DNA of 64,000 bases from Sordariomycetes sp. S80-01Y (Eukaryota > Ascomycota > Sordariomycetes): contig JAXQJY010000025.1 in the NCBI GenBank assembly GCA_037042185.1, positions 310,001 through 374,000 on the forward strand, in the 5' to 3' direction. A model generated the notes under the pieces. That model saw only the letters and a list, made by a program, of their open reading frames with translations. It was not told the origin of the DNA and ran no database searches. The translations under genes and the position numbers were made by a program. Positions 11,001-20,631 of this stretch are shown piece by piece. Numbering within the stretch: position 1 is the stretch's first letter; each line of letters opens with the position of its first letter.

Positions 11001-12912
11001 TCCTTTTGCGAGCCGCGCGCGCATTGGTTGGCATGCTATGACCCATATCCCCGAGACTATGTCGTTCGAGGACGCCGCTTCACTTCCCATGGCGTTCGGT
11101 ACCGCCTACGAGTGTCTGGTCAATATCGCCCGCGCCCAACCGGGACAGTCCATTCTCATCCACAGTGCCGCTGGCGGTGTAGGCCAGGCAGCTATCATCT
11201 TGGCCAAGGACTACCTCGGGTGCGAGATCTACGTTACCTGCAGCTCGCAGGAGAAGCGTGAGCTTCTTATGCGAGAGTACGGCCTGCCGGCCGAGCGCAT
11301 ATTCAACAGTCGCAATGCCTCATTCGTACCAGGTGTTCTCGCAGCCACAACCGGACGCGGCGTTGATGTAGTGCTCAACTCGCTGTCAGGGTCGCTGCTG
11401 CAGGCCAGCTTCGACGTGCTGGCACCTTTCGGTCATATGGTGGAAATTGGCAAGCGGGATCTCGAAGGGAGTGGCCTGTTAGATATGTCTCCTTTCTCCC
11501 GAGTCCTGTCTTACTCGTCGGTGGACATGATTCGTGTCTTGGAGAATCGTCGCATCCAGTGCTACCAGCTTATCAACGAGGTGGCCAGACTCGTTGGCCA
11601 GGGCCTCATCAAGCCAGTTCGCCCACTCACAATCTACCCTATCAGCGAAGCTGCTAAGGCCTTTCGTCTTCTGCAGACAGGCAAGCACATGGGGAAAGTT
11701 GTGCTGTCCGTCGCGCCTGACCAGCAAGTCAAGGTGCTCCCGCGAGGGGTGAAGCCCAAGTTGAAGGACGACGCATCATACCTGGTCGTCGGCGGTGTCG
11801 GCGGCATCGGGCGGTCTGTGGCGTTCTGGATGGCTTCCCACGGCGCCAAGAATATCATTGTTCTCTCGCGGAGTGCCGGGAACGCTCATAATCAGGCCTT
11901 CGTAGCCGGCCTTGGGGCGATTGGCTGTCGTGTAGTAGCACTAAGTTGCGACGTCACACACAAGGATGACCTATCGAGAGCGCTGCGCACGTGCGAGAGT
12001 CAGGGGCTGCCACCCATCCGCGGCGTGGTGCATGGCGCCATGGTTCTCCAGGACTCGATCCTGGAGAACATGACTATTGACGACTGGAACGCCGCCTTAG
12101 GACCCAAAGTTAAGGCTACGTGGAACTTACATTCATACTTTTCGCAACCGGACTCTCTTGACTTCTTCATCATGCTCTCATCCTTATCAGCCATATTCGG
12201 CTGGGCCAGTCAGTCAAACTATGCCTCCGGCGGCGCTTATGAGGATGCCATAGCACACTTTCGGGTTGGCAGGGGCCTTCCGGCTGTATCACTTGACCTC
12301 GGAGTGGTCGTCAATGTTGGCAACGAGGCCCTGGCCGTGACTGACAAGCTTGCCAAGTCCGGCCAGTCTTGGCTCCTGACCGATGAGCTGGTGATGCAGG
12401 CCCTTGGCACGGCCATCCTCGACCCTTTCGAACAGCCCCAGCTTCTCTACGGCCTGAACCTAGGACCTGGCCCGCACTGGGATGCAGTGAAATCACCCAT
12501 GGGCCGCGAAGCGCTTTTCCTGCCCCTGCGATACCGCAAGCCAGCGGCTGGTGCGGGGAGCCATGATGAGGGACTGGATAGCGAGTCAGAAGCTAAAGCA
12601 AAGCCCCTCTCGGCGCAGCTACAAGAGGCTGGTACCCCTGCGGAAGCGGCGCAAATCGTAGGCGATGCCATTGCTTCCAAATTGGCCGAGATATTTATGA
12701 TTGCCGTCGACGAAATTGACATGACCCGGCCGCCGGCCTCGTTCGGCGTTGACTCCCTTGTCGCGGTGGAGCTGCGTAACATGTTGATGCTGAGGGCCGC
12801 CGCTGATATGCCTATCTTTAATATCCTGCAGAGCGCGTCTCTTGTAACTCTGGCCAGCGATGTAGCAGCCAAGAGTGCTCATATTGTATCGAAGTTTAAA
12901 GTGGTCATCTAG
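5029..12912 (+). CDS. Highly reducing type I polyketide synthase, KS-AT-DH-MT-ER-KR-ACP
   Basis: A 2627-residue iterative PKS in one uninterrupted exon. KS (about 20-450) has catalytic Cys193 in DTGCSGG, His328 in EAHGTGTP and His371 in SIGHTEA. AT (about 583-900) starts VFTGQGAQWHAM, with Ser677 in SHSSGE. DH (about 985-1290) has His1018 in an HxxxGxxxxP motif and Asp1214. The methyltransferase domain (around 1498) has the SAM loop LQIGSGLGGG. ER (about 1905-2225) has HSAAGGVGQAA at 2045. KR (about 2245-2430) has GGVGGIGR and Tyr2398. ACP ends the protein, with Ser2576 in GVDSLVAVEL as the phosphopantetheine site. There is no thioesterase or other release domain, so release must be in trans. 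Several residues near the active sites differ from family consensus: DTACSSS became DTGCSGG, GHS became SHS, motif-I Glu became Gln1502, and the KR Asn became Gly2402. All core nucleophiles and His residues are kept. The product is unknown. Confidence 0.96.
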   Translation: MGSTSLNSNGRTGMEVEWATEPIAIIGLSCKFAGDAGSTEGFWKMITEGRSAWSEPPPLRWNVEGAYHPNKDKLGTTNVKGAHFLKEDPGCFDAAFFGYSGSLAAAVDPQYRIQLESAYEALENAGQPLAQVAGSRTSCYTAIMTHDYHDGLVRDGDNLPRFLAVGTLSAVSANRISHFFDLRGASLTLDTGCSGGIVALHQAVLGLRAREADMAIVGGCNLMLSPDHFKTFSSLGMLSPDGISYAFDSRANGYGRGEGVGTIVLKRLEDALEAGDPVRAVIRESLLNQDGKTDTITQPSEAAQIQLMRDCYRRAGLNPSGTQYFEAHGTGTPTGDPIEARAIAAVFGTHSDARRQTRPLIIGSVKTSIGHTEAASGLAAVIKVVLAMERNQLPPSINYERPNREMRFQEWGLEVVTESQQWPAPEGETRRASINNFGFGGTNSHVIIEEASPFLNGGSAEKTKSPNGHTDKNAQSQANGSSHDETGSEVLVFYGRDEQSCLRMLSSVKSYLERQCSIPGTDQARLMRDLGFTLSSRRTRFTPGWVAAYPVPYSDLEPGLATNSLDTQSRHLKPVRLESKSPRIGLVFTGQGAQWHAMARELISSYRAFRATLEEAQGYLDEFGADWSLVEELMRDELTTRVNTTALGIPICVAVQIALVCLLRSWGIEPTAVTSHSSGEIAASYTVGALNLRQAMAAGYYRALLAAERSLSSGAGSPKGAMAALGVGQETAERDYLARLIPEDGKALVACVNSPSSVTIAGDESVVQQVLDMAVENGVFARRLKVDMAYHSHHMMTLAEAYRKALHAASETTVQKRLDVIFSSPVTGGRVTHSKQLVDPDHLVRSLVQPVEFVKAFTDMVLGRVDESDPSGSNIDIVIEVGPHTALGGPIKEIMSLPEFEGLNAVPYMGCLKRGENARDCMLNLAVGLVRKGYPLELSRLGVDGKGYEKPGILTDLPPYPWNHSIRHWVEPRAHRAYLQRNQGPHDLLGMPVPGANPDASAWTQKARVADHRWLEDHVIQGAILWPGAGFVSLAIEAIKQQVTAARQNSTQSTIVAGFRLREVEIEQALVVPDDDKGVEMQTVLRSVNDKVIGARGWKEFQIFSVTADGRWTQHARGLIMADTTTTTLGQDRIMSNPLNEAVFIRRIAPQAMWTGLHNLGMRHGPMFQNTKTIVQDGIVQDGVRVAVTTFSVADCAADFESPTSCVLHPTTLDSVWVTGYAARPEAGSNDETAKVPRSIKNLWVSAAIPTAPGHVMACHTRLVHTSTQTMQGNMTVIDGAENGRPVLEVEGIVYQSLGRSAATSNRQGQQRPELATKVEWAPDLKLSLGLPGGASAAAKARLWPPSLTDMNPNERAVLMLLRRVCVYFCHDAIQTLADVEVNKLPPQYAMYYKWMTQVLDLAASRRLGPDSDMWTSDADLTRETNIGLAKAQSVDGEMMARLGPLLAPMLQGERTPLEVMTGDELLSRYMSDSLRSARGFAQFANLLRAVTHKNPRARVLQIGSGLGGGEATRYVLGALGAGSEGGPFVQSWHLTDADPSALEAARAEFAARSSFFLDLQADVLDIEHDPATQGFQLESYDLIVACRTLSPCGSRHNIVQVMTNVHSLMKPGAHLLLMETTQDQVDVHFTHGLLFPPGPTLDRYMPLASWERILKAAGFSGVDVAFDDYETDPSMCSVSTTLSSVPEQPLELPESSDLVIVTSSRTLIPAEWLQHLSASIASVTAGSLPAVQTLESPESKSAYRDKTCVFVGEIEQPLLIDLDAVTLDAIRLMVTTCKGLVWVTRGGAVECTNPSMALVSGFARVLRNEYAGRKFLTLDLDPYQDAWSQSNTVVIAHAMRTGLGSPGGAADESELALRDGLLLVPRIYKDVRKNSMMSPEVPDWGSLHDIPDAPLEQLDRPLRMHVGMPGMLDSLVFDDDLAYDDFADDDTIEIEPRAYGVNFRDVMVALDQLRERVMGMEVAGVISRLGSQAAAQGFAVGDRVFGFLRGPFASRARIGWHAMTHIPETMSFEDAASLPMAFGTAYECLVNIARAQPGQSILIHSAAGGVGQAAIILAKDYLGCEIYVTCSSQEKRELLMREYGLPAERIFNSRNASFVPGVLAATTGRGVDVVLNSLSGSLLQASFDVLAPFGHMVEIGKRDLEGSGLLDMSPFSRVLSYSSVDMIRVLENRRIQCYQLINEVARLVGQGLIKPVRPLTIYPISEAAKAFRLLQTGKHMGKVVLSVAPDQQVKVLPRGVKPKLKDDASYLVVGGVGGIGRSVAFWMASHGAKNIIVLSRSAGNAHNQAFVAGLGAIGCRVVALSCDVTHKDDLSRALRTCESQGLPPIRGVVHGAMVLQDSILENMTIDDWNAALGPKVKATWNLHSYFSQPDSLDFFIMLSSLSAIFGWASQSNYASGGAYEDAIAHFRVGRGLPAVSLDLGVVVNVGNEALAVTDKLAKSGQSWLLTDELVMQALGTAILDPFEQPQLLYGLNLGPGPHWDAVKSPMGREALFLPLRYRKPAAGAGSHDEGLDSESEAKAKPLSAQLQEAGTPAEAAQIVGDAIASKLAEIFMIAVDEIDMTRPPASFGVDSLVAVELRNMLMLRAAADMPIFNILQSASLVTLASDVAAKSAHIVSKFKVVI

Positions 12913-12949
12913 AAAGGTCGTAAAATTTTAACATATAACCCATCAAAAT

Positions 12950-12970
12950 CTGACGGTTTGCTACCGTCAG
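12950..12970 (+). other. Perfect 8-bp hairpin behind the PKS stop codon
   Basis: ctgacggt and accgtcag flank a 5-base loop, 37 bases after the stop. It would lie in the PKS 3' UTR. It might influence RNA 3'-end formation or stability, or be chance. Confidence 0.4.
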
Positions 12971-13034
12971 GTAGACTGTTGAAGAGATTGTATTTCCCAT
13001 GGTCTTATAGTCTTCATTACAATCTCGCCTGGTG

Positions 13035-13163
13035 TAGCTCATTTTTCGCCTTCATTTCGACTTGCAACTCCATGACAGGGCCGGTGCCAGTCATTGATCC
13101 CATGTAGATAGCTCCGACCACACCAATGTAGCGGCATACTATCCGGCGGCAAAACATCTCTTG
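13035..13163 (-). pseudogene. Decayed 3' fragment of a thioredoxin-reductase-like FAD gene
   Basis: Bases 13035-13119 align without gaps to 20927-21011, the 3' end of the intact FAD oxidoreductase gene at 20924-21949. I count 69 of 85 identical, with 14 of 16 differences being transitions. A second block, about 13124-13163, matches 21021-21059 less well and needs small gaps; this is where the intact protein has its CFAAGD FAD-binding motif. In the first block the reading frame still encodes about 27 residues, 21 of them identical to the intact protein's C-terminus (GAIYMGSM and LQVEM are shared). The intact gene's stop codon is absent here. Upstream sequence shows no further match, so the rest of the gene is gone. 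It lies on the minus strand between the PKS and the NLR-like gene. Confidence 0.75.
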
Positions 13164-13363
13164 AGGCTGGGCAAGCCTTGGACATGGACAAGGATTGGTG
13201 CCTTTTCAATCTGCCAGAAGTCCGTAACTGAAGGAGGATACAAGTATATATTCTCTGAAAAGAAAGTACATTGATCTGGAGAAGGAGGTTCGGCTGCATC
13301 GTTGGGCCGTTTTTCACCACGTATTATATTCCGAGCATAGCAAGATCATCGGGGGATAGCATC

Positions 13364-16300
13364 TCAACGGAGTCCAACCGTGATGAATCGATCATACTCC
13401 GATGGAGCATCGCCCAGACTATACATGTCGATGCCGTTTATACTCCGTCTATATTGATCGACGAGATGATCACAAGCTTCAGAGACTTGGAAGTGGCCAG
13501 CTTTCTGCGCTACGACCCCGAGCTCGAGTGCAGTGCGGCATACCGCGCCGGGATGCACTTCACACGAAGAGAAGATGTTTAGGGCTTTGGCCAGGTGTTC
13601 ACTGCCAGATATGGTGAGCAATCAGTTCCGCAGAAGTTATTACAAGAAGTTGTGTAGAGACATACCAAGCTCGCGCCGCATCTCCTCTTCGACGGAACAA
13701 CACACCCATGCGATGGTGAGTGAGTCCGGTCTCCGGGTGCAAAGGCATATTCTGCTTTCTTATCTCCATGCATACCGCTATTGCTTCGTGAGCGCCATCA
13801 ATGTCTCCCATTCTTTCTCGGATGTTCGACACATAAAACATGACACTAGTTTCGTTAGCTTTTCCGCGAAAGGGGTTCCGTGGCAAACCCACGTCGCTAT
13901 CCGGACATCGTTGCTCCCCCATCTTCTTTTGATGCATTCTACTGCTGCCTCGCTTGTGACGAGCGCTTCTTCAAGGCGGAGCAGCAGATGAAAGCAAAGG
14001 CAAAGGTTCGACAAGTAAAGGTCCTCGTTAGTCTTCATGTCCTCCCTTTGGACGAGTTCAAGCAGCTTGGGCAATGCCTGTTCCGCTTTACCCGTTGCCA
14101 TCAGAGAGATTGCAAGATTCCCCATGGCTGCACCTATCCACATATGGTCTTCTGGATTCCCCTCTCTGAGATTCCCAACTCGAATGTTCAGAGCTTTTTG
14201 ATACATTTCCAAGCCGTGGTCTGTATCAGGAATCTTCATACCAATCGCGCCTTTCGTATTGAACTGATGACTGATCATGTCAGTGACATACCATCTTGTA
14301 TAACCAGCGTGGTTTCCAGTAGCCAACAGCTGTTCACAGAATTCGATTACTTGGTCCGTCATTCGCCTGGCAGTATCAAACCAGCCTTTCTCGTAATAGT
14401 ACCAGGCACAGCGGCACGCGACCTCTGCAAGCAGCGCAGGCTGACGAATATGATCCATGTTCTTTATGCAAGATCCCAGCACGGACACAACGCTCGCAGC
14501 AAACTCGTCGCATTTTGGCCATTGCGATAAAAGTGGTTGTCCGTCGACCTGCGCGGGGAAGGCTGCATTCAAGAAAAACACGAGCTTGTTTAAAACCGTC
14601 GATTTTTGCTCAGAAGACATAGAGCATTCCGCCGCGAGTTGTACAAGACGATGGCATTTAATTTTGTTGTTGCTGTCGTCCATCTTTATCAAGGCTAGGT
14701 CAAGAAGTATCCTTCTAGAGTGGTCGAAGCTGGACAGGTTAGATTTGCTGACAAAAGTAGTGGAAAGAATTTACACCGCTGAATCCTCGAAAGGATTTTC
14801 AAGAATCATGTTTAAGTTGACAAAATGCTCAATATCATCAGGTCCTTCCGAGAGCCTGGGTTGTTGTCGCCAGTCAGTACCAATTTCTTAGGCCGGGGGT
14901 CAAAATGTCACTTACATCGCGTCTCGCGAATGGCTCGTGAACAAATCCAAAGGGACTCCGTCTGGGTCGAGAAAGGCGAGCATATTCACCAGAACCCGAC
15001 AAGGGCCATCTAATGGCGTTGTACCATTTGCATTCAAGGCGAAAATGTCGCTTACAGAACGCTCATGGGCGCTTTCAGGTCTGACAAGCGAATCTTGACG
15101 GATGACCAAATCTCGTTCGAAGTTCGGGTTATCGCGCAGGAAGTGTTCCAAAGACTTCCCACATTGCCTCAAATGACAGCCGATCATGTTGAGTGTTAAC
15201 GGGTGGTTTCCCACGATACGTGAGACGGTGGTGGCTAGCCCGAATTCCCTTTCGTTCCAGTACGAATTTCCCTTACATAGTGATAGAAGAAACCCAGGAC
15301 CCTCTTGACATCCAAAACACTCGACTTCTAATTTCGCAGTGGCGTAGAGACTCGCTATTTCAGGGCTGCGACAGGTGACTATGACCGAGCCCTTGGAGGC
15401 GACTTTCCAGTAGCCGTCGAGTATAGAATGATCTGATACGTTGTCGAAAACTATCAGCCATTCTATGTGTTTTTTTCCGCCCACAGCTACTCAGTGTTAA
15501 TATAGTGATTTGAGTAGGAAGTTAAATCTCACTTCGTCTTGCGGTCTTCTCCAGCCACTGGAGCAGGACGTCCTGTCGAGACTCTGCGCCGTAGTTGTAG
15601 CGATCACTGAGAAGTCCGAGGCCTCTCGTAATGGAACCAATCGACTCAGATAGTTTGACTTCCGTGTCTGCGCACATCCACAACACGACTTCGTACGATC
15701 CCCCTTCGAACTTTTGGTGGGCATATTCCAACGCAAGCTCAGACTTGCCAGAGCCAGGGAGACCATGAAACGCAACCTGATTTTGCCGAAACCCTGCGCT
15801 CGACTGAAACAAAAGATCCACTTCTGCTAACTGGGCTCGGCGGCCATGGAAAAAGTGGTTGCGGCAAGGCAGGTTGTTGAAAGGAACATTACCCAGCAAC
15901 ATCTCGCTTATAGTGGATCGTTCAGGAACAATTGGAGGCAACCCTTTCAAGATCTTGCTCAGGTAGGTGAAGTTTGCCTCTTGGTCAAACCTAACCCTGA
16001 GGCTCCGGAGCCTGCCGATCCTTGCACACTGATCGGCTTTTAGGGAGGCAGAGCGCAGGAAATTGCCTTACGTTCCAGTATCAGCCGTTGCGATGCTAAT
16101 CCCTAGCAGGGCTTCAGCGAAGCCCACTAAAATTGGTCACTGGACTTACGACTGAACCTTCGGGTGAAAAAGAATTCGGCTTCCTGACAAAAGCTTAGTA
16201 GTTCCTCTCGATATTGAAGCAAAGTATCGTGCAGGATGTCGCTACCCGTGGGCGACAGCTGGTAGCAAGATAGATTGATTCGCGGTAACGTATCGGCTAT

Positions 16301-16697
16301 CTCCTCAAGGCAGTCGATGAACGATTTCAAGCCCCGGGCATATCTTAGCGACAACTATATTGAATATGTCAATAAACCGGTGTAAATATAAGACGCTTGG
16401 GCAACGAACTTGTAGTACAATCGACAAAGATCCCCATAGAAGAATGAAGGGCTTTGGGCTGGCTTGGAGGTAGCTTTGAACGCATGTGTTGAACTCCCAC
16501 AAACGTACCAATGACGGCTCCAGTCGCTGAAAGGTCTTTGACGACCTCCTGTTCAGGTAAGAGCTTCTTAAGCCGTCAATGTGCGTCAAAAGCCCGTCTA
16601 GCGTGTCGAATCTACACAACTGTTCGCGTCCTTGACTCTTCGACTTCAAGTGTCGCCTTCCAGCCTTCTCAGAGATCGCCTGTGCTACATCAGCCAT
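13364..16697 (-). CDS. NLR-like STAND protein, DUF7708-like/NB-ARC/TPR
   Basis: Eight exons fit on the minus strand: 16697-16410, 16354-16150, 16102-16072, 16011-15533, 15486-14916, 14747-13893, 13845-13666, 13601-13364, giving 948 residues with frame kept throughout. The N-terminal part (to about residue 165) holds ILLWGSLSIVLQ and an amphipathic helix region as in the DUF7708 domain of fungal STAND proteins. NB-ARC follows, with the Walker A GLPGSGKS (Lys264), the Walker B-like EWLIVFDNV and a VIVTCR sensor-type strand. The C-terminal half has degenerate TPR-like helices (for example RMGDIDGAHEAI and RRRGDAARAW). Such proteins are the fungal counterparts of NLR immune receptors and act in allorecognition or defence; oligomerisation on ligand binding is inferred. 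The 168-base intron at 14748-14915 contains an alternative acceptor leading to a short open stretch and stop, so the model is least sure there. The 31-base exon also needs RNA support. Confidence 0.75.
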
Positions 16698-18742
16698 TTT
16701 GTGTCACGCACCAGAGGTTACAGTATTGAGATGTCAAATGCGGGGAGACGTAAGAGCTGTCGATTTCGAGCGAGAAACATCGTGTCAAATGCTGTTGAGT
16801 TGTGAAACGGCCACGACCCAGCTATCAATCCCTCGACAGCTTCACTCAACCTGGCACCGAAAAGCTATACTCACCAGTGGAGGGCTCTGACCAGACAGTC
16901 TTCTCAAGTGTTGAAGCCCAATCTTCGAATTATGGTCGCCTTGAGTCAAAGTCTGATGATGAATGGAGTGTTGGAAGCTGGAGTTATTGGTCCGTGAGCG
17001 AATGCAGACTGCCTCGGCGAGCCTGGGGCGGGGTCGGGCAGATGAGCAAGAGTATAAGCCCTGGGTGCCCAGCGTCGAGGGTGTCACATCAGCAACCCTC
17101 GGTGTTGCCAGTTGCGTAGCCCGAGAAGGCTTGCGTGTGTGGCCGCCACGTAGTCCGTACATTGGTCACAGCATAGACAAAGCGCCCAATGATCGGCGTG
17201 ACGGCGTTATCAGTATCAAAGTGAGGCGCATTTCCCCACGCGCGCGTTTGGGGCAGGGCAGCGTGATGGGTGAAGCTCAATTGAGTGTACATGTGCGAGC
17301 ATCCAACTATACAGATATTTCTTAAGTTGCCTCGAAATCAACATCCCTGGTCTTTCAACACGATAGGCTGTATGTTCGTTGCATATGCCGCCAGTTGCGG
17401 TAGGCTATCAAGTCGTCAGCCTCATTTGAAAGGCGAATTCATTGTTCCCCAATTGACCGTGAATTCAAAGTCCTGCTATGCAACTTCGGCTCCGAACCCT
17501 TTCAGGTCGCTGTCGTTCCGCCAGTGCCGCCGCCAGTGCCACCGCCGCCTCCGGTCCCGCCGCCACCCCCATGACCGCCGCCTCCAGATGAACTATCGTC
17601 CTGGGGTGGCTCCTCGTCCGCCGTAACTCCTGTCGTTTCTGGCTTGGATCCCGACACCGGAAACCTGGGGTCCTCATCCGCATCTGCTGCACTCACCGCC
17701 AGATGCATCGTCCCTTGTTCAACACCAAATGGCCCGTGAAACAGTGTAAGTGAGACAGAGTACTTGAGCGGGTCTGTCAATGACGATTCCGAAGAGCGGC
17801 TAACGTGTAGGAAACCGTACCCACAGGGAAGCCCCTAGTCTAGTCCTCTACCTGTAGGGAGACAGGGGAAGCGGTGAGGAAATCAAGGATCCTCCAAGTT
17901 GACAGCGATTTGGGACTGAAGCAGAGGATGCGAAGTGAAAGAAAGGTTCAGGTGCTTGGAACACAAGATTTGCGGGCGCAGGCACACTTTAAGGAGGGGG
18001 GACGTTGAAAGCCGATGCTGTGACTGTTACACCAGCCTCATCTGCTGTTGAACCGAAATACAATGATCGAATCATACTGACTGCCCAACCGGGGTATCTC
18101 TGACTTGGTGCCGTCACGGGACACATGGGTGCCGGCTTTTTTAATCATCACGTCTAGAGGCTCGAAGAAATCGTTGGTCACTACCAAAAGCAACAACGCA
18201 CACATGCATGCGGGTGGTGAGGCAATAAGTGTACCGCGAGCCTGGCTACATTCCCAAAGTTGTGTGGCGCCGTAAAAGTACAAGACACACAGGGCGGAGA
18301 AGCCAAGCTCGTGGGCGGCCGGCTAAGGCAACCCGGCTTGACCGGTCCAGAAGCAGCCCTGTTTAGAGGCTGCATAAGTGAAGTCGGTGTGAGCACGCGA
18401 CCCAATAAGCCTCATCGTGTGTCGATCAATTCCTCGGTAAATGGAGGGGTCCAGGCTCAGCATTGCGACAGATGAAACCTCTCATATGCAACCCTCCCCA
18501 GGGTTGCGGCCGTGGAACTCTGCGAATGTTGTTGGCCGTCATTCAGCCGAAGGCAACAGCTTTGTCCCCTGTTCCCGAGCTCATATCAGACCAGCCTTCC
18601 GCATGTACCCAGCCTCGCGCCAATCCTGGAAATCGAGGCGAATCTGATTCGGTGAAGCAATCAATAAAACGACGACAAGCTCCCATATACGCTCAGGATG
18701 AGATGGATGTGAAAGCATAGACCAATTCGCCTGAGGTTTGTA
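16698..18742. other. 2 kb gap between the NLR-like and serine hydrolase genes
   Basis: No convincing gene. A minus frame at 17502-17834 ends in a Gly-rich, Thr-punctuated tail (GGGGHGGGGG type) after an acidic segment, but it has no ATG in its open frame and no recognisable domain. Other frames (16842-17162, 18038-18283, 18463-18720) are equally unsupported. Confidence 0.4.
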
Positions 18743-20631
18743 ATGGCGGCCACCACGCTCCAGAGATCTGAAAGCCCATCGAACCGGGTGAGCAGAACCC
18801 CATTCAGGAGCATGTCCCAGGAAGCTTCGAGCTAATTCTGGAATCGAAGAAAATCTTTGATCAGTCAGAAGCGGCCAATCTGTTGGAGCAGATTCGTCAA
18901 CTGTGCAAAGTGCCGGCTGTCAGCGTTGGAGCAATTCATAATGGCAGAACTTTCTGGCATGGCCATGCTGGCTTCCGCAGCATCGCGGACGGAACAGTCA
19001 GCCCACCACCAGATTCGAAAACACTCTATCCCTTGAGCTCACTATCGAAACCGTTTGTCACGCAACTCTTTTGCATGCTAGTTGCTCAAGGAAAAGTCCT
19101 CTGGACCGACAGTATCGAAAAACACCTTCCTGCATTCAAACCTAAGGACGACTCCGGGGTAGCACAAGCGACGTTCGATGAGCTTTTTCGCCATTCCGCT
19201 GGGATAGACAACCCAGTTGTACCCTGGCTCGGGCCTCACGGCAAGGTTCTGATTGGCAATGAAGAGGGGTTTATTGAGCTATTGAACGACAGCCCGACAC
19301 ATCGCAATGGCAAGTCGCTTCGCAATGAGTACGTATACAGCAACATCGCGTACGGCCTGGCTGTGCTTGTCATTGAGAAGATCGAAGGAGCGCCATTTGC
19401 GAAGCTCGTCCAAGAGCGCATACTGAGCCCCCTTAAAATGACCCACACTGCTGTCACCGTATCTCAGACCAAGGAGCATAAAGCGAAAGGGAATTTGGCT
19501 CAGTCTTACGCCATGATGGATGATGGTTCATGGAAACCTTTGGACAACGAATGGACGGACGAGGGCATGGCGCCGGTCCTCGGTATGCTCGGTATTCGAA
19601 GCTCTGTCGAGGATACGCTGATTTTCTACTCCGCGTTGATGGACGCTTATGACTCTACAGCCTCTGACGAGAGCAAAACTAGACTACACCTCAACGAGAC
19701 ATCGACTGGTGCATTCGAGGTGTTGAAAGGAATTGGCCAGAATCCATTCAAGGGGGCTCAGGCGATGTTGGACGGAGCCTACTGGCAATTCCCCTGCACC
19801 TGCAACAAAGGCGCAGAGCATTCCTGGTTTCATCACGTTCCTTTTGTGAGAGCGGAACTTCCTTGCACGCGCATCTGCTGGAGCTCCTGCAATATGACAA
19901 TGTCGAATCACCCTCACAATCAGGCACCACTGAGAGTCGAAGATATACTCGGGTCGTCTATGGAAAATGGATCTGCATACCACTTCAATGGCATAGGAGT
20001 CTTCGGAACGAGTGCAGTCAAGTTTTTCCCGAAGACACGTAGCGCAGTCGTGGCTTTTGCTAGTGGGCTCAACGCCGGGGATGCTGCGGAATTTGCATGC
20101 CTCATGGTTTTTCAGAAAATGTTCAATCTTAAGCCTGAACGCCATATCATGAGTCTCGTTGAAGACGAGATAAAATGTCGTCTGGCTGAGTTTGATAAGT
20201 TGATGGCGGACGTGGAAGCACATCGAGGGACGTTGCAAACAGGTGCTGATCTCACTGACTACGTAGGTGTGTACAGCGGCTTAGGAATAAAGATTCTGGT
20301 AAGTCTTTCAACAGATCACAAAAGCTTGAATCTCTCCTTCGAAGGCAAGAGAGAAATCAGTCTCGCCTTGGAACCATATGGCGAAGACATTTTTAGCTAC
20401 TGGCCCAAGAGTCGGGACGAGTGGCTGGCTGGAGGGTGGCTTGACTGGGATCATTGGGACGTGGCGCTGCTTGGGTTTCGACGAAGTCCGGAGGATGGCA
20501 ACAAGGTCAAACTCGCAACTTGGATGTGGGAGGACACTGGTGGGCCGGCTTTGTTCAAGCGCATAGCGGAAGAGGTGCCTCCTCCAGCGTCGAATGCCCT
20601 GTCTGTTCAGAGCTGGTGCCCTATGATGTAG
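18743..20631 (+). CDS. Serine hydrolase of the beta-lactamase/transpeptidase fold
   Basis: The protein has the class C/esterase-like beta-lactamase motifs. SxxK is SLSK in LSSLSKPF (Ser codon at 19039), and YxN is YSN in YVYSNIAYG. The C-terminal third (from about 20245) is a beta-rich extension common in fungal members. Relatives act as esterases, D-aminopeptidases or, in polyketide clusters such as lovastatin (LovD family), as acyltransferases. The main frame is open from 18772 but has no ATG before the SxxK motif. The best start I find is ATG 18743 with a 45-base first exon, an intron at 18788-18864 (donor GTGAGC, branch CTAAT, acceptor CAG) and a second exon 18865-20631, giving 603 residues. 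No signal peptide is evident. It may release or transfer the PKS product, but this is inference from position and family. Confidence 0.8.

Noticed and set aside
14774-14855. Possible extra exon within the NLR-like gene's 168-base intron
   Set aside because: Its frame ends in a stop after 27 codons with no good donor; skipping it gives a continuous and family-like sequence.
17502-17834. Gly-rich minus-strand frame upstream of the NLR-like gene
   Set aside because: No ATG in the open frame, no domain and low-complexity tail; I also considered an effector partner of the NLR-like gene but saw no amyloid-type motif.
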